Positions 7,537-14,759 of a DNA stretch of 19,649 nucleotides are shown here, one piece after another (positions within the stretch are counted from its first letter, which is position 1; each line of letters begins with the position of its first letter). Made by a program: the position numbers and the translations under genes. The notes under the pieces are model-generated. The model was not told the origin of the DNA and made no database searches. It was given only the letters and a program-made list of their open reading frames with translations. Source of the DNA: an archaeon (GTDB taxonomy: Archaea; Asgardarchaeota; Hermodarchaeia; Hermodarchaeales; Hermodarchaeaceae); assembly GCA_016550415.1 (NCBI GenBank), contig JABXGU010000706.1, positions 1-19,649 of the forward strand, written 5' to 3'.

Positions 7537-8094
7537 ATGCTGATAGATTGGAGTACAAAAATCATACAGAGTAAAGTTGTCTATTATGGTCCAGCAATGA
7601 GTGGAAAAACCACTAGCATCAAGGAATTATTTAGCAAACTCGGGCAAGGAGAGAAACTTGAATCCATTGAAACAACCACGGGACGAACCCTGTTCTTTGA
7701 CTTTGGGGCCATCAATCTAGAGCGGGGTGAATGGACCCTGCAGATCTACTTGTGGTCTGCAACTGGGCAGGACTATTATGCAGAGACACGATCAACGGTT
7801 CTTACTGGAACCGATGGTATCATCTTTGTCGCTGATACACAACCCCATCTTCTCGATGACAATGTTCGTTCTTGGCAGGAACTAAAAAGCATGTTCGGGG
7901 ACCAGCTGCATCAGGTCATCCCTGTTGTCGTGAATATGAATAAGTGTGACCTTCCTGATGCTATTTCTCAGGAGAGATTAGTTCAGGCACTTGCTTTGAA
8001 TAATGGTGTAGAGATATTTGCTACCATCGCTACAAATGGGCTTAACATAACAGAGTCATTTGCTGCTCTTATCAAAGCCATTTTCACAAAATGA
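7537..8094 (+). CDS. MglA-like small GTPase
   Basis: A 185-residue GTPase of the MglA type rather than the Rab type. The P-loop is GPAMSGKTT (18-26). The switch I region ETTTGRTLFFDF and the G3/switch II segment ATGQDYYAETRSTVL (Gln78) match MglA-family patterns, followed by GTDGIIFVADTQ. G4 is NKCD (135-138) and a G5-like ATIATNG lies at 162-168. No lipid-anchor cysteine is present at the C-terminus. In Myxococcus MglA sets cell polarity with its GAP MglB; Asgard and other archaea carry many uncharacterised homologues. The gene starts 7 bases after the tandem Roadblock gene, the arrangement expected for a GTPase and its regulator. Confidence 0.92.
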   Translation: MLIDWSTKIIQSKVVYYGPAMSGKTTSIKELFSKLGQGEKLESIETTTGRTLFFDFGAINLERGEWTLQIYLWSATGQDYYAETRSTVLTGTDGIIFVADTQPHLLDDNVRSWQELKSMFGDQLHQVIPVVVNMNKCDLPDAISQERLVQALALNNGVEIFATIATNGLNITESFAALIKAIFTK

Positions 8095-8120
8095 ATGAGG
8101 CTATTGTGGGCTAGGATACA

Positions 8121-8129
8121 TTTATTTAA
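8121..8129 (+). promoter_or_regulatory. TATA-box-like element
   Basis: TTTATTTAA resembles an archaeal TATA box. Transcription would be expected to begin about 25-30 bases downstream, near 8150, fitting the short leader of the membrane-protein gene starting at 8159 or 8180. No BRE could be defined with confidence. Confidence 0.4.
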
Positions 8130-8179
8130 CTGCTTTTACGTTAGTATCAGTTAATTACTTGTGGCGGCAAAAGACGAGG

Positions 8180-8986
8180 ATGAAGCAACCAAGAAGGTAT
8201 GATCAGTTTCTACAAAATAACTTTACAAAGTGTGGAATCCAACTTACATCTAGTTCGTCTAGTTTGATGAAAAATTATGGGTACTTTGTTCCTATTAGCT
8301 GGCTATGTTTGATGTTTGCCGTCCTTGGCTTCTCAGGAATTTTAATTCCCTATAATTTGCTGCCTTGGTCACTAACTGACTCGTTTTTAATTTCAAGATT
8401 ATTCTACTTGCTGCGCATTTTGATCTCCATTGCACCGTTACTTGTGACAATTTACCTGAACACCTTTTGGCTCAACAGAAAACCACTCAGCAAAACCAAT
8501 CCTTCCCAATGGCTATTGGCTGGTAGCATAATTGCCATTAGCATAGCTATTCCCTGCCTCGTTTTTATGACATTTTTACAGTCAGTTCTTTTGTGGCTTG
8601 TCAATAGCCTGATCTTACCATACAATTTCTATTATGGTGTCATCGTTGCTGCCTTCTACCCAATTTTCTTCCTTTACATGATGGCAATAACCAGCATAGC
8701 CGCTTCTGACTCAGCAGAGTTTCCCAAGAGAATTCTGGCAAAACCAAAATTCTGGTTTTTCTTTACTCTGGTCTATGTCCTTCTCATCTTTGGAATAGTC
8801 TTGATGGGGGAGGCCTTTCTAACAGAACTGTGGCAGTACATTCCCTACGAAGAGTTCCTTCTAAGATGGATAATAGGGATGATGATCACATCTATACCAA
8901 TAGCTTTGGTGTTGCCTGCCCTACCTCTACTGTTCACAATTTTTAGAAAGCCATCCGATTTAGCCGCTTCAGAAAAATTGGGATAG
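8180..8986 (+). CDS. polytopic membrane protein of unknown function
   Basis: From the ATG at 8180 this is a 268-residue protein with a short basic N-terminus and about six or seven hydrophobic segments (for example WLCLMFAVLGFSGILI, ILISIAPLLVTIYL, LLAGSIIAISIAI, VIVAAFYPIFFLYMM, FFFTLVYVLLIFGIVLM and IIGMMITSIPIALVLPALPLL), ending in a short polar tail. The frame could begin earlier at a TTG (8159). No conserved charged motif, transporter signature or enzymatic site is recognised. A TATA-like element upstream suggests its own promoter, although it follows the MglA-like gene by only about 85 bases. It could be a membrane partner of the GTPase pair, but only proximity supports that. Confidence 0.75.
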   Translation: MKQPRRYDQFLQNNFTKCGIQLTSSSSSLMKNYGYFVPISWLCLMFAVLGFSGILIPYNLLPWSLTDSFLISRLFYLLRILISIAPLLVTIYLNTFWLNRKPLSKTNPSQWLLAGSIIAISIAIPCLVFMTFLQSVLLWLVNSLILPYNFYYGVIVAAFYPIFFLYMMAITSIAASDSAEFPKRILAKPKFWFFFTLVYVLLIFGIVLMGEAFLTELWQYIPYEEFLLRWIIGMMITSIPIALVLPALPLLFTIFRKPSDLAASEKLG

Positions 8987-9114
8987 ATAACAAGCTGCTT
9001 TAACTTGTTTAATCCATGTAAGGAAGCATCAGATTGGATTTCTGATTTCAGTTTGAATACAATAAGCAGTCTTTTTTGGAGATATGATGTACATGTGATA
9101 GTGGTGTGACTCTA

Positions 9115-10485
9115 ATGAAGCCCAAAGTTCTCACTGAGGACGAGATTGCTGATATGCTGACCAAGGTGACAGAAGAAGAAATCAAAGAGTGTGAAACCCA
9201 CACATTAACGCCTCTAAAGGAAATTGTTCTAGCCAGTGGCGTGCCTGGTGGCTCCATCGTCCGTGATATACAAGGAAACGAGTACCTTGACTGCACATCA
9301 CAGGCTTGGACCCTAAATGTCGGTTATGTTAATCCTGATGTAGTCTATGCTGCCCAATTCCAAGCAGAAAGATTAACACATGTAAGATATGGTTATCCGA
9401 CCGTTCCCAGAATCAAGCTAGTTAATAAGCTCTCCCAAATCGCTCCAAGACCTCTAAAGAAGGTCTCCATTCAAAACCAAGGTGGCGGCACCGCTATTGA
9501 GGCTGCCCTCAAACTAGCTTTAGTGCATAAGCCAAATGCTTCAATCTTCATAACTTCGTGGATGGGCTACCATGGTGCAAGCCTTGCTACAATAGCAGCT
9601 AGCAATTGGATGCCAAATCCCCTCATCCGTTTCCCAGGTTTTGGAATGGAACACTTCGTCAAGGTACCATACCCATACTGCTATCGTTGCAGAGGTAATC
9701 AAGACCCGAAGAACTGTGATCTGGAATGTCTAGAACAACTTCGAAGAACAATCATCTATGGAACCAATGCCCTGGTGGCGGGGGTACTCATTGAACCAAT
9801 GCAGGGTCCTGGAGGACAAATACCTGCGCCACAACGGTACATTGAGGGTCTTCGCAAACTCTGTGATGAAGAGAATATCTTCCTTATCTGGGACGAATCA
9901 CAGACGGCATTTGGACGCGTTGGCAAGATGTTTGCTGCTGAAATCTATGGAGTCACACCTGATATGATGGCTCTAACCAAAGGTCTTGGTGGCGGATTCC
10001 CTCTGGGCGCTACCCTCGCAGATGAAAAGTTGAGTGGCTTCACGCCAGCTGAAGAACACAGCACATTCGGAAGCAGCCCACTACTCATGGCTGCAGCTCT
10101 CATAAACATCGAAGTCATCCAACGCCTCGACCTACCAGGACGAGCAGCAAAAATGGGTGCGCATATCACCAAACGCCTCAAAGAAATACAAGAAGAATAC
10201 GAGCAAATAGCAGATGTCCGCGGACCCGGATTATTCATTGGAATAGAAATGGTCAAAGATAGAAAAACAAAGGAACCTGCCAACTCCCTCGCCGATGCAG
10301 TTGTGCGAGAAGGCTTCAAACGCGGAGTAATATTTGACCTCTCTATGCCATTATTCCGAGGACTAAAATTCCAACGAAACGTCATCAAAATAAAGCCCCC
10401 CCTCACCATCACACAAGAAGAAGCCGATAGAGCTGTAGATGTATTCGAAGAAAGCATAAAAGTGGCCATCAACACCCTTGGCTAA
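9115..10485 (+). CDS. class III PLP-dependent aminotransferase
   Basis: A 456-residue fold-type I, class III aminotransferase (the acetylornithine/GABA aminotransferase group). The Schiff-base lysine is Lys289 in ALTKGLGGGFPLGA, and the cofactor Asp is in LIWDESQTAFGR. QNQGGGTAIEAALKLA and GYHGASLAT are the phosphate-binding and substrate-domain motifs. An insert CYRCRGNQDPKNCDLEC carries four cysteines (189, 192, 201, 205). As far as I recall, comparable cysteine motifs occur in an archaeal branch that includes GABA-aminotransferase-like proteins and amino-acid racemases. ATG at 9115 is preferred over GTG at 9106 because GGTG (9103-9106) sits 8 bases upstream of it. The exact substrate is unknown. 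From about 10080 to its end the coding strand becomes strongly A/C-rich, continuing into the following gap. Confidence 0.93.
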   Translation: MKPKVLTEDEIADMLTKVTEEEIKECETHTLTPLKEIVLASGVPGGSIVRDIQGNEYLDCTSQAWTLNVGYVNPDVVYAAQFQAERLTHVRYGYPTVPRIKLVNKLSQIAPRPLKKVSIQNQGGGTAIEAALKLALVHKPNASIFITSWMGYHGASLATIAASNWMPNPLIRFPGFGMEHFVKVPYPYCYRCRGNQDPKNCDLECLEQLRRTIIYGTNALVAGVLIEPMQGPGGQIPAPQRYIEGLRKLCDEENIFLIWDESQTAFGRVGKMFAAEIYGVTPDMMALTKGLGGGFPLGATLADEKLSGFTPAEEHSTFGSSPLLMAAALINIEVIQRLDLPGRAAKMGAHITKRLKEIQEEYEQIADVRGPGLFIGIEMVKDRKTKEPANSLADAVVREGFKRGVIFDLSMPLFRGLKFQRNVIKIKPPLTITQEEADRAVDVFEESIKVAINTLG

Positions 10486-11285
10486 TCCCCATTCTCCTAG
10501 CATTTACCATTTTATCCCTCAATTTCCCAATTAAGCCAAAAAAATATGAACTATGTAAATTAAACAAGACTGAAAGTAAAATACTATCAAACCATTTAGA
10601 CAAAAAGACTGCCAACAGCATAAGAGCCAAAAACCAGCTAGCTGAAAGTTGCAAAGGTATTTAGACAAAAGCGCAGTCTAATTGAGCAAGCGGTGGTGGG
10701 ATCAATTTCAAAGAGTGCAAAAACTAAAACAGACAAACCCCGCATCGGAGTATTCGTATGCGAATGCGGCCGAAACATAGCAGGAGTCATCGACTGCCTA
10801 AAACTAGCAGACAAGGCGAAGCACCTTGACGGCGTAGTAGTCACCATGGTCAACAAATACACCTGCGCAGACCCAGGACAACAAGAAATCAAAAACGCTA
10901 TAAAAGAACACAAACTCGACCGAGTCGTCGTAGCATCCTGCACACCCCGCATGCACGAACCCACCTTCCGCCGCTGCGTTGAAGACGGAGGACTAAATAG
11001 ATTCCTTTTTGAGATGGCAAACATCAGAGACCAGGGAACATGGTGCCACGCCAGCGACCCCCACGGCTGTCAAATCAAAGCCGATGACCTCATCGCCAGC
11101 GCAGTAGCAAAAGCTCATCATTTACAACCGCTAGAAACTTTGAAAGTTCCCGTTACCCAAGTTGCATTAGTAATTGGGGCAGGTGTATCAGGAATACACT
11201 CAGCCCTAGACATGGCCGACGCAGGCTACAAAGTATACCTCGTAGAAAGATCCCCCACAATAGGCGGCATCATGGCACTACTCGA
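10080..11285 (+). other. A/C-rich coding-strand tract spanning two genes and a gap
   Basis: Hand counts of 60-base blocks on the plus strand give A+C of 41/60 (10141-10200), 43/60 (10561-10620, non-coding), 41/60 (10381-10440) and 37/60 (11221-11280). The block at 11401-11460 in the same hdrA gene has only 20/60. Because the tract crosses the non-coding gap it is not only codon choice. Confidence 0.7.
10594..10670 (+). promoter_or_regulatory. direct repeats and palindrome upstream of hdrACB
   Basis: In the 207-base gap before hdrA, ATTTAGACAAAA occurs twice exactly (10594-10605 and 10659-10670), 65 bases apart. A related degenerate copy lies near 10558-10573. The perfect palindrome CAGCTAGCTG sits between the two exact copies at 10635-10644. 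These are candidate regulator sites for the Hdr operon. The gap holds no other gene or RNA that I can see. Low base complexity in this A/C-rich stretch raises the chance of coincidence. Confidence 0.35.
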
Positions 11286-13221
11286 TAAGTGCTTCCCCAC
11301 GCTAGATTGCAGTATTTGCATTCTGGGTCCGAAGATGGCTGAGGCTGCTCGTCATCCGAATATTGAGTTGATTACCTGTGCTGAGGTTTCTAAGGTTGAC
11401 GGGTTTGTGGGGAATTTCCGTGTGACTGTTAAACAGCGTCCACGTTTCGTTGATATTGATAAGTGTAATAGTTGTGGGGATTGTCAAAAGGTTTGTCCGA
11501 TTTTAGTGCCGAATAGTTTTGATGCTAATCTTGGTTGGCGGCATGCGATTTACATTCCGTATCCGCAGGCGGTTCCTGCAGCGTATGTGATTGATCCTGA
11601 CCATTGTTTGGGGTTGAGCCCGAACGCTTGTATGATGTGTGTGGAGGCGTGTAATAAGGCTGGTCAGCAAGCTATTCTTCCTGATGATACTGAGAAGATC
11701 CATGAAATTGATGTTGGCGCAATCATTGTGGCTACGGGTTATGAGCCCTATAATCCCACGCCACTCACAGAATATGGTTATGGTGTTTATCCAAATGTGA
11801 TTACTGCCATTGAGCTTGAGCGTCTCATCAATGCTGCCGGACCCACTGAGGGTAAGATTATTCGTCCTTCAGATAAGAGCAAGCCTCACCGTTTTGCATT
11901 CATTCAGTGTGTTGGCAGCCGTGATGAACGGGCTAACATCTATTGTTCTGGCTTCTGCTGCATGTACACAATTAAGAACGCCCTTCTTCTCCATGAGAAG
12001 TATCCTGATGCTGAAATCACCATCTATTACATGGATATCCGTACCAACTTCAAGGATTACGAGGAGTTTTACAGGCGAGCCAGACACGCTGGTATCCGGT
12101 TCCAACAGGGACGCCCTGCCCAAATCACTGAGGACCCTGCCACTCAAAACCTCATTATCCATGCTGAAGATATGTCAACTGGACGACCCACCCAAAGAGA
12201 ATACGATATGGTTATCCTTAGTACTGCTGCTGTTCCCAGTCGTGGAACAGAGGAACTAGCACGTGTGTTGAATGTTCCCATTGGTCCCTCCGGCTTCTTC
12301 ATGGAGGCTCATCCCAAACTCAAACCCGTTGACGCTGCCACTGAAGGCGTCTTCTTCTGTGGCTCAGCTCAAGGACCCAAAGACATCCCCGCCAGTGTTG
12401 CACAAGGAAGTGCTGCAGCTTCCAGGGCACTGCGTATCATTACTCAAAAAGAATGGGAAATAGAACCCATCGTAGCAAAAGTCAACCCCGACCTCTGCCG
12501 AAACGTGACAACCAAGTGCGGCATATGCACAACACGCTGCGCCTATGGAGCAATTACTGCTGAACCAGGAAAAGCTGCACATGTGACACCAGCCAAATGT
12601 CATGGTTGCGGAACGTGTGTTGCTGAGTGTCCTGCTGGTGCCATCAGTCAGTATCATTTCACTGATGAGCAGATTATGGATCAGATTGCTGCAATTCTCA
12701 AAGAGAATCCTGAGGATAAGATTCTGGCCTTCGAGTGTAACTGGTGTAGTTATGCGGGGGCTGATCTTGCTGGTATTAGTCGCTATGATTATCCGACGAC
12801 GGTGCGGGGTATTCGGGTGATGTGTTCTGGTCGTATTTCTGTGAAGTTCGTTTTGGAGGCGTTTCGGCGTGGCGCTGGTATGGTTCTTCTTTCTGGGTGC
12901 CGACTTACTGAGACAGGGAGTGATTGTCATTATATTTCTGGGAATGTTTGGACAGATAAGCGTGCCAAGCGTATCTCAGCGATGCTTGAGCGGATCGGCA
13001 TTGATCCTCGTCGGTTTAGGCTTGAATGGGTTTCTGCCGCTGAGGGTGATAAATGGGCAGCGATTATCCGGGAAATGACTGAACACCTTCACACCATTGG
13101 ACGGGATGCTATTATTGCAGAGAATGAGCGGGTGCGTCCAGAGCTTGAAAGCAGGTTGACTAAACTTTCCAAAGAGGAGTCTCCCAAGCCTAAAGCTGCC
13201 CCTCGCGAGGTGACCCAATGA
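10693..13221 (+). CDS. hdrA: heterodisulfide reductase subunit A fused to a FlpD/MvhD domain
   Basis: HdrA is the FAD and iron-sulfur subunit of soluble heterodisulfide reductase, where electron bifurcation takes place. Domains in order: an N-terminal HdrA domain with CEC (23-25); the FAD Rossmann motif GAGVSG near residue 162; the conserved segment ALLDKCFPTLDCSICILGPK; a 4Fe-4S site at Cys258/261/264/268 and another at 305/313/316/320; a pyridine-disulfide-reductase-like core; and C-terminal 4Fe-4S sites at 602/609/612/616 and 636/639/642/646. From about residue 677 a FlpD/MvhD domain follows (Cys682, 685, 711, 736, 745), the [2Fe-2S] entry point for electrons from hydrogenase or formate dehydrogenase. 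Its last motif is widened to GCRLTETGSDCHY. The start is GTG (10693, or 10696). The stop overlaps the hdrC ATG. Codon style switches twice inside the gene. Confidence 0.95.
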   Translation: MVGSISKSAKTKTDKPRIGVFVCECGRNIAGVIDCLKLADKAKHLDGVVVTMVNKYTCADPGQQEIKNAIKEHKLDRVVVASCTPRMHEPTFRRCVEDGGLNRFLFEMANIRDQGTWCHASDPHGCQIKADDLIASAVAKAHHLQPLETLKVPVTQVALVIGAGVSGIHSALDMADAGYKVYLVERSPTIGGIMALLDKCFPTLDCSICILGPKMAEAARHPNIELITCAEVSKVDGFVGNFRVTVKQRPRFVDIDKCNSCGDCQKVCPILVPNSFDANLGWRHAIYIPYPQAVPAAYVIDPDHCLGLSPNACMMCVEACNKAGQQAILPDDTEKIHEIDVGAIIVATGYEPYNPTPLTEYGYGVYPNVITAIELERLINAAGPTEGKIIRPSDKSKPHRFAFIQCVGSRDERANIYCSGFCCMYTIKNALLLHEKYPDAEITIYYMDIRTNFKDYEEFYRRARHAGIRFQQGRPAQITEDPATQNLIIHAEDMSTGRPTQREYDMVILSTAAVPSRGTEELARVLNVPIGPSGFFMEAHPKLKPVDAATEGVFFCGSAQGPKDIPASVAQGSAAASRALRIITQKEWEIEPIVAKVNPDLCRNVTTKCGICTTRCAYGAITAEPGKAAHVTPAKCHGCGTCVAECPAGAISQYHFTDEQIMDQIAAILKENPEDKILAFECNWCSYAGADLAGISRYDYPTTVRGIRVMCSGRISVKFVLEAFRRGAGMVLLSGCRLTETGSDCHYISGNVWTDKRAKRISAMLERIGIDPRRFRLEWVSAAEGDKWAAIIREMTEHLHTIGRDAIIAENERVRPELESRLTKLSKEESPKPKAAPREVTQ

Positions 13222-13772
13222 ATATTGATAAGCAACTACAGGAAATTGCAGAGAATCTAGCCAAGTGCGTCAAGGATGCAATTTCGTGTTTTCAATGCGG
13301 CACATGTGTTGCTGCATGCCCAGTTTCACGAATAACTGGCGGTGACTCCTATCATCCACGCCGTTTTGTGTGGAAAACCCTAGAGGGTCAAGCTCACACT
13401 CTGCTTGAAGATTCAATTTTATGGTTGTGTACTAGCTGTCATGCTTGCCTTGAACATTGTCCACAAAAAGTGCCTGTCTCTGAATTGATTCAAGATTTAC
13501 AAAACCTTGCCAGCGAAATTGGCTGTGCCCCTGCAGACATTGTTGCAGAGGTTGATAATATCCTTGCAACTGGCTGGGCTCTGCCTCCAAGTGAGTCTGT
13601 AAATAAACGTCGTGAACAAATGGGTTTGCCTCCTGTTCCAATTGCGAATCGCAATAGTCGTGACCTTCAAGCAATTGCCAAGGCAACGAAACTAAACAAA
13701 CGGATAAAGCAGGTTAAGGCTCGTCGTGAAGCTGAGGCTGCCAAGGCTGAAGGAGGTGAAAAAGCCGAGTGA
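13218..13772 (+). CDS. hdrC: heterodisulfide reductase subunit C
   Basis: HdrC carries two 4Fe-4S clusters that pass electrons from HdrA to HdrB. The 184-residue protein has exactly two classical motifs: Cys24/27/30/34 in CFQCGTCVAACP and Cys71/74/77/81 in CTSCHACLEHCP. These are separated by the helical stretch PRRFVWKTLEGQ usual for the family. The C-terminal tail is rich in Lys, Ala and Glu and probably extended. The ATG overlaps the hdrA stop (ATGA) and its stop overlaps the hdrB start (GTGA), so translation is coupled. No membrane segment is present, placing this with the soluble HdrABC type rather than HdrDE. Confidence 0.94.
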   Translation: MNIDKQLQEIAENLAKCVKDAISCFQCGTCVAACPVSRITGGDSYHPRRFVWKTLEGQAHTLLEDSILWLCTSCHACLEHCPQKVPVSELIQDLQNLASEIGCAPADIVAEVDNILATGWALPPSESVNKRREQMGLPPVPIANRNSRDLQAIAKATKLNKRIKQVKARREAEAAKAEGGEKAE

Positions 13773-14656
13773 CAAATCCTGGCTGGGCTCTCTACATGGG
13801 TTGTGTGATTCCCAACAGGCTACCCTTCATGGAACTTGCTATTCGTGAAACATTAAGGCATTTTGATATTCCTGCAAAGGAACTCGACGGGTTCACATGT
13901 TGTCCCAATCCACTGACCCTTCCACATCTTGATCATGAAGCTGCCCTAGCTATTGCCGCTCGTAACCTAGCTGTTGCTGAAGCACAGGAACTCCCAATTC
14001 TGACACCGTGCCATGGCTGTTTTGAAACCCTAAAGGGAGCCGCTACCCGCCTCAATGATGAAAAGCTTCGGAGTCGAATTAACGGGATACTGGAAAAAAT
14101 AGGGTATGAGTATAAGGGCAAAGCTCAAGTCAAGCATTTTATCCAACTACTGTATGAGGATATCGGCACTAAAGCAATCTCTGAGGCAGTCATAAATCCC
14201 CTAGCAAACTTTGATGCTGCCCTCCATGTTGGCTGTCACATTCTCCGACCAAGTAATTTACTCAAAGTCGATGATGCCCAGAGACCCGTCTTACTCGATC
14301 AGTTGGTCCGTGCCATTGGAATAACCCCGATCCGATACCAAGATGAAATGGACTGTTGCGGCTATGGAACTCGACAAGCTAATCCCGACCTCTCTCTCAA
14401 TATACTTGGCAACAAAATATCTCATATGAAGCAAGCAGGAGCACAGGCTATCATCGTTATTTGCCCAGCGTGCACACTAGCTTTTGATCTTCTCCAGAAA
14501 ACAGCACTCCGCGATTCAACAGATAAAGAAACCATCCCAGTCTTCTATTATCCTGAACTCCTCTGCCTAGCTCTGGGCACTCCACAAGAATCGTTAGGCT
14601 TTGGTCTTCATCGTGTAAAAGTGGATGAAATCCTAGCAAAAATCCTTCCAAGTTAA
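13769..14656 (+). CDS. hdrB: heterodisulfide reductase subunit B
   Basis: HdrB holds the disulfide-reducing site, built from two CCG domains that each bind a non-cubane [4Fe-4S] cluster. Both are complete: Cys12, Cys44-Cys45, Cys81 and Cys84 (MGC, TCCPNP, PCHGC), then Cys156, Cys196-Cys197, Cys232 and Cys235 (VGCH, DCCGYG, CPAC). Length 295 is normal. It starts with GTG overlapping the hdrC stop. In methanogens the substrate is CoM-S-S-CoB; no methanogenesis gene is in this window, so another thiol/disulfide or a different electron acceptor is possible. The following 103 bases have a T-rich run near 14721-14737 that may end the transcript, ahead of the convergent PiT gene. Confidence 0.94.
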   Translation: MTNPGWALYMGCVIPNRLPFMELAIRETLRHFDIPAKELDGFTCCPNPLTLPHLDHEAALAIAARNLAVAEAQELPILTPCHGCFETLKGAATRLNDEKLRSRINGILEKIGYEYKGKAQVKHFIQLLYEDIGTKAISEAVINPLANFDAALHVGCHILRPSNLLKVDDAQRPVLLDQLVRAIGITPIRYQDEMDCCGYGTRQANPDLSLNILGNKISHMKQAGAQAIIVICPACTLAFDLLQKTALRDSTDKETIPVFYYPELLCLALGTPQESLGFGLHRVKVDEILAKILPS

Positions 14657-14759
14657 GTTGGCGAAGTTCACTAAATTTAGAGTACATTACTCCATAATTT
14701 CATCTGGCTAAATTGTGATTATTCTTGTTGCTTTTCTAAAATATGATAGTCAATCATGA

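Noticed and set aside
3501..9032. AGGAAGCATCAG present at 3501 and 9021
   Set aside because: A 12-base match is expected several times by chance in a window this size, and the contexts differ (coding versus intergenic).
9028..9046. ATCAGA/TCTGAT hairpin after the membrane-protein gene
   Set aside because: A 6-bp stem with a 7-base loop and no good T-run is too weak to call a terminator.
9945..10475. Long open frame on the minus strand inside the aminotransferase gene (176 codons)
   Set aside because: It is antisense to the conserved PLP domain; the open frame follows from the skewed codon choice of the real gene.
12364..12930. Long open frame on the minus strand inside hdrA (188 codons)
   Set aside because: It lies opposite a clearly coding conserved gene, its translation is low complexity, and it has no recognisable motif.
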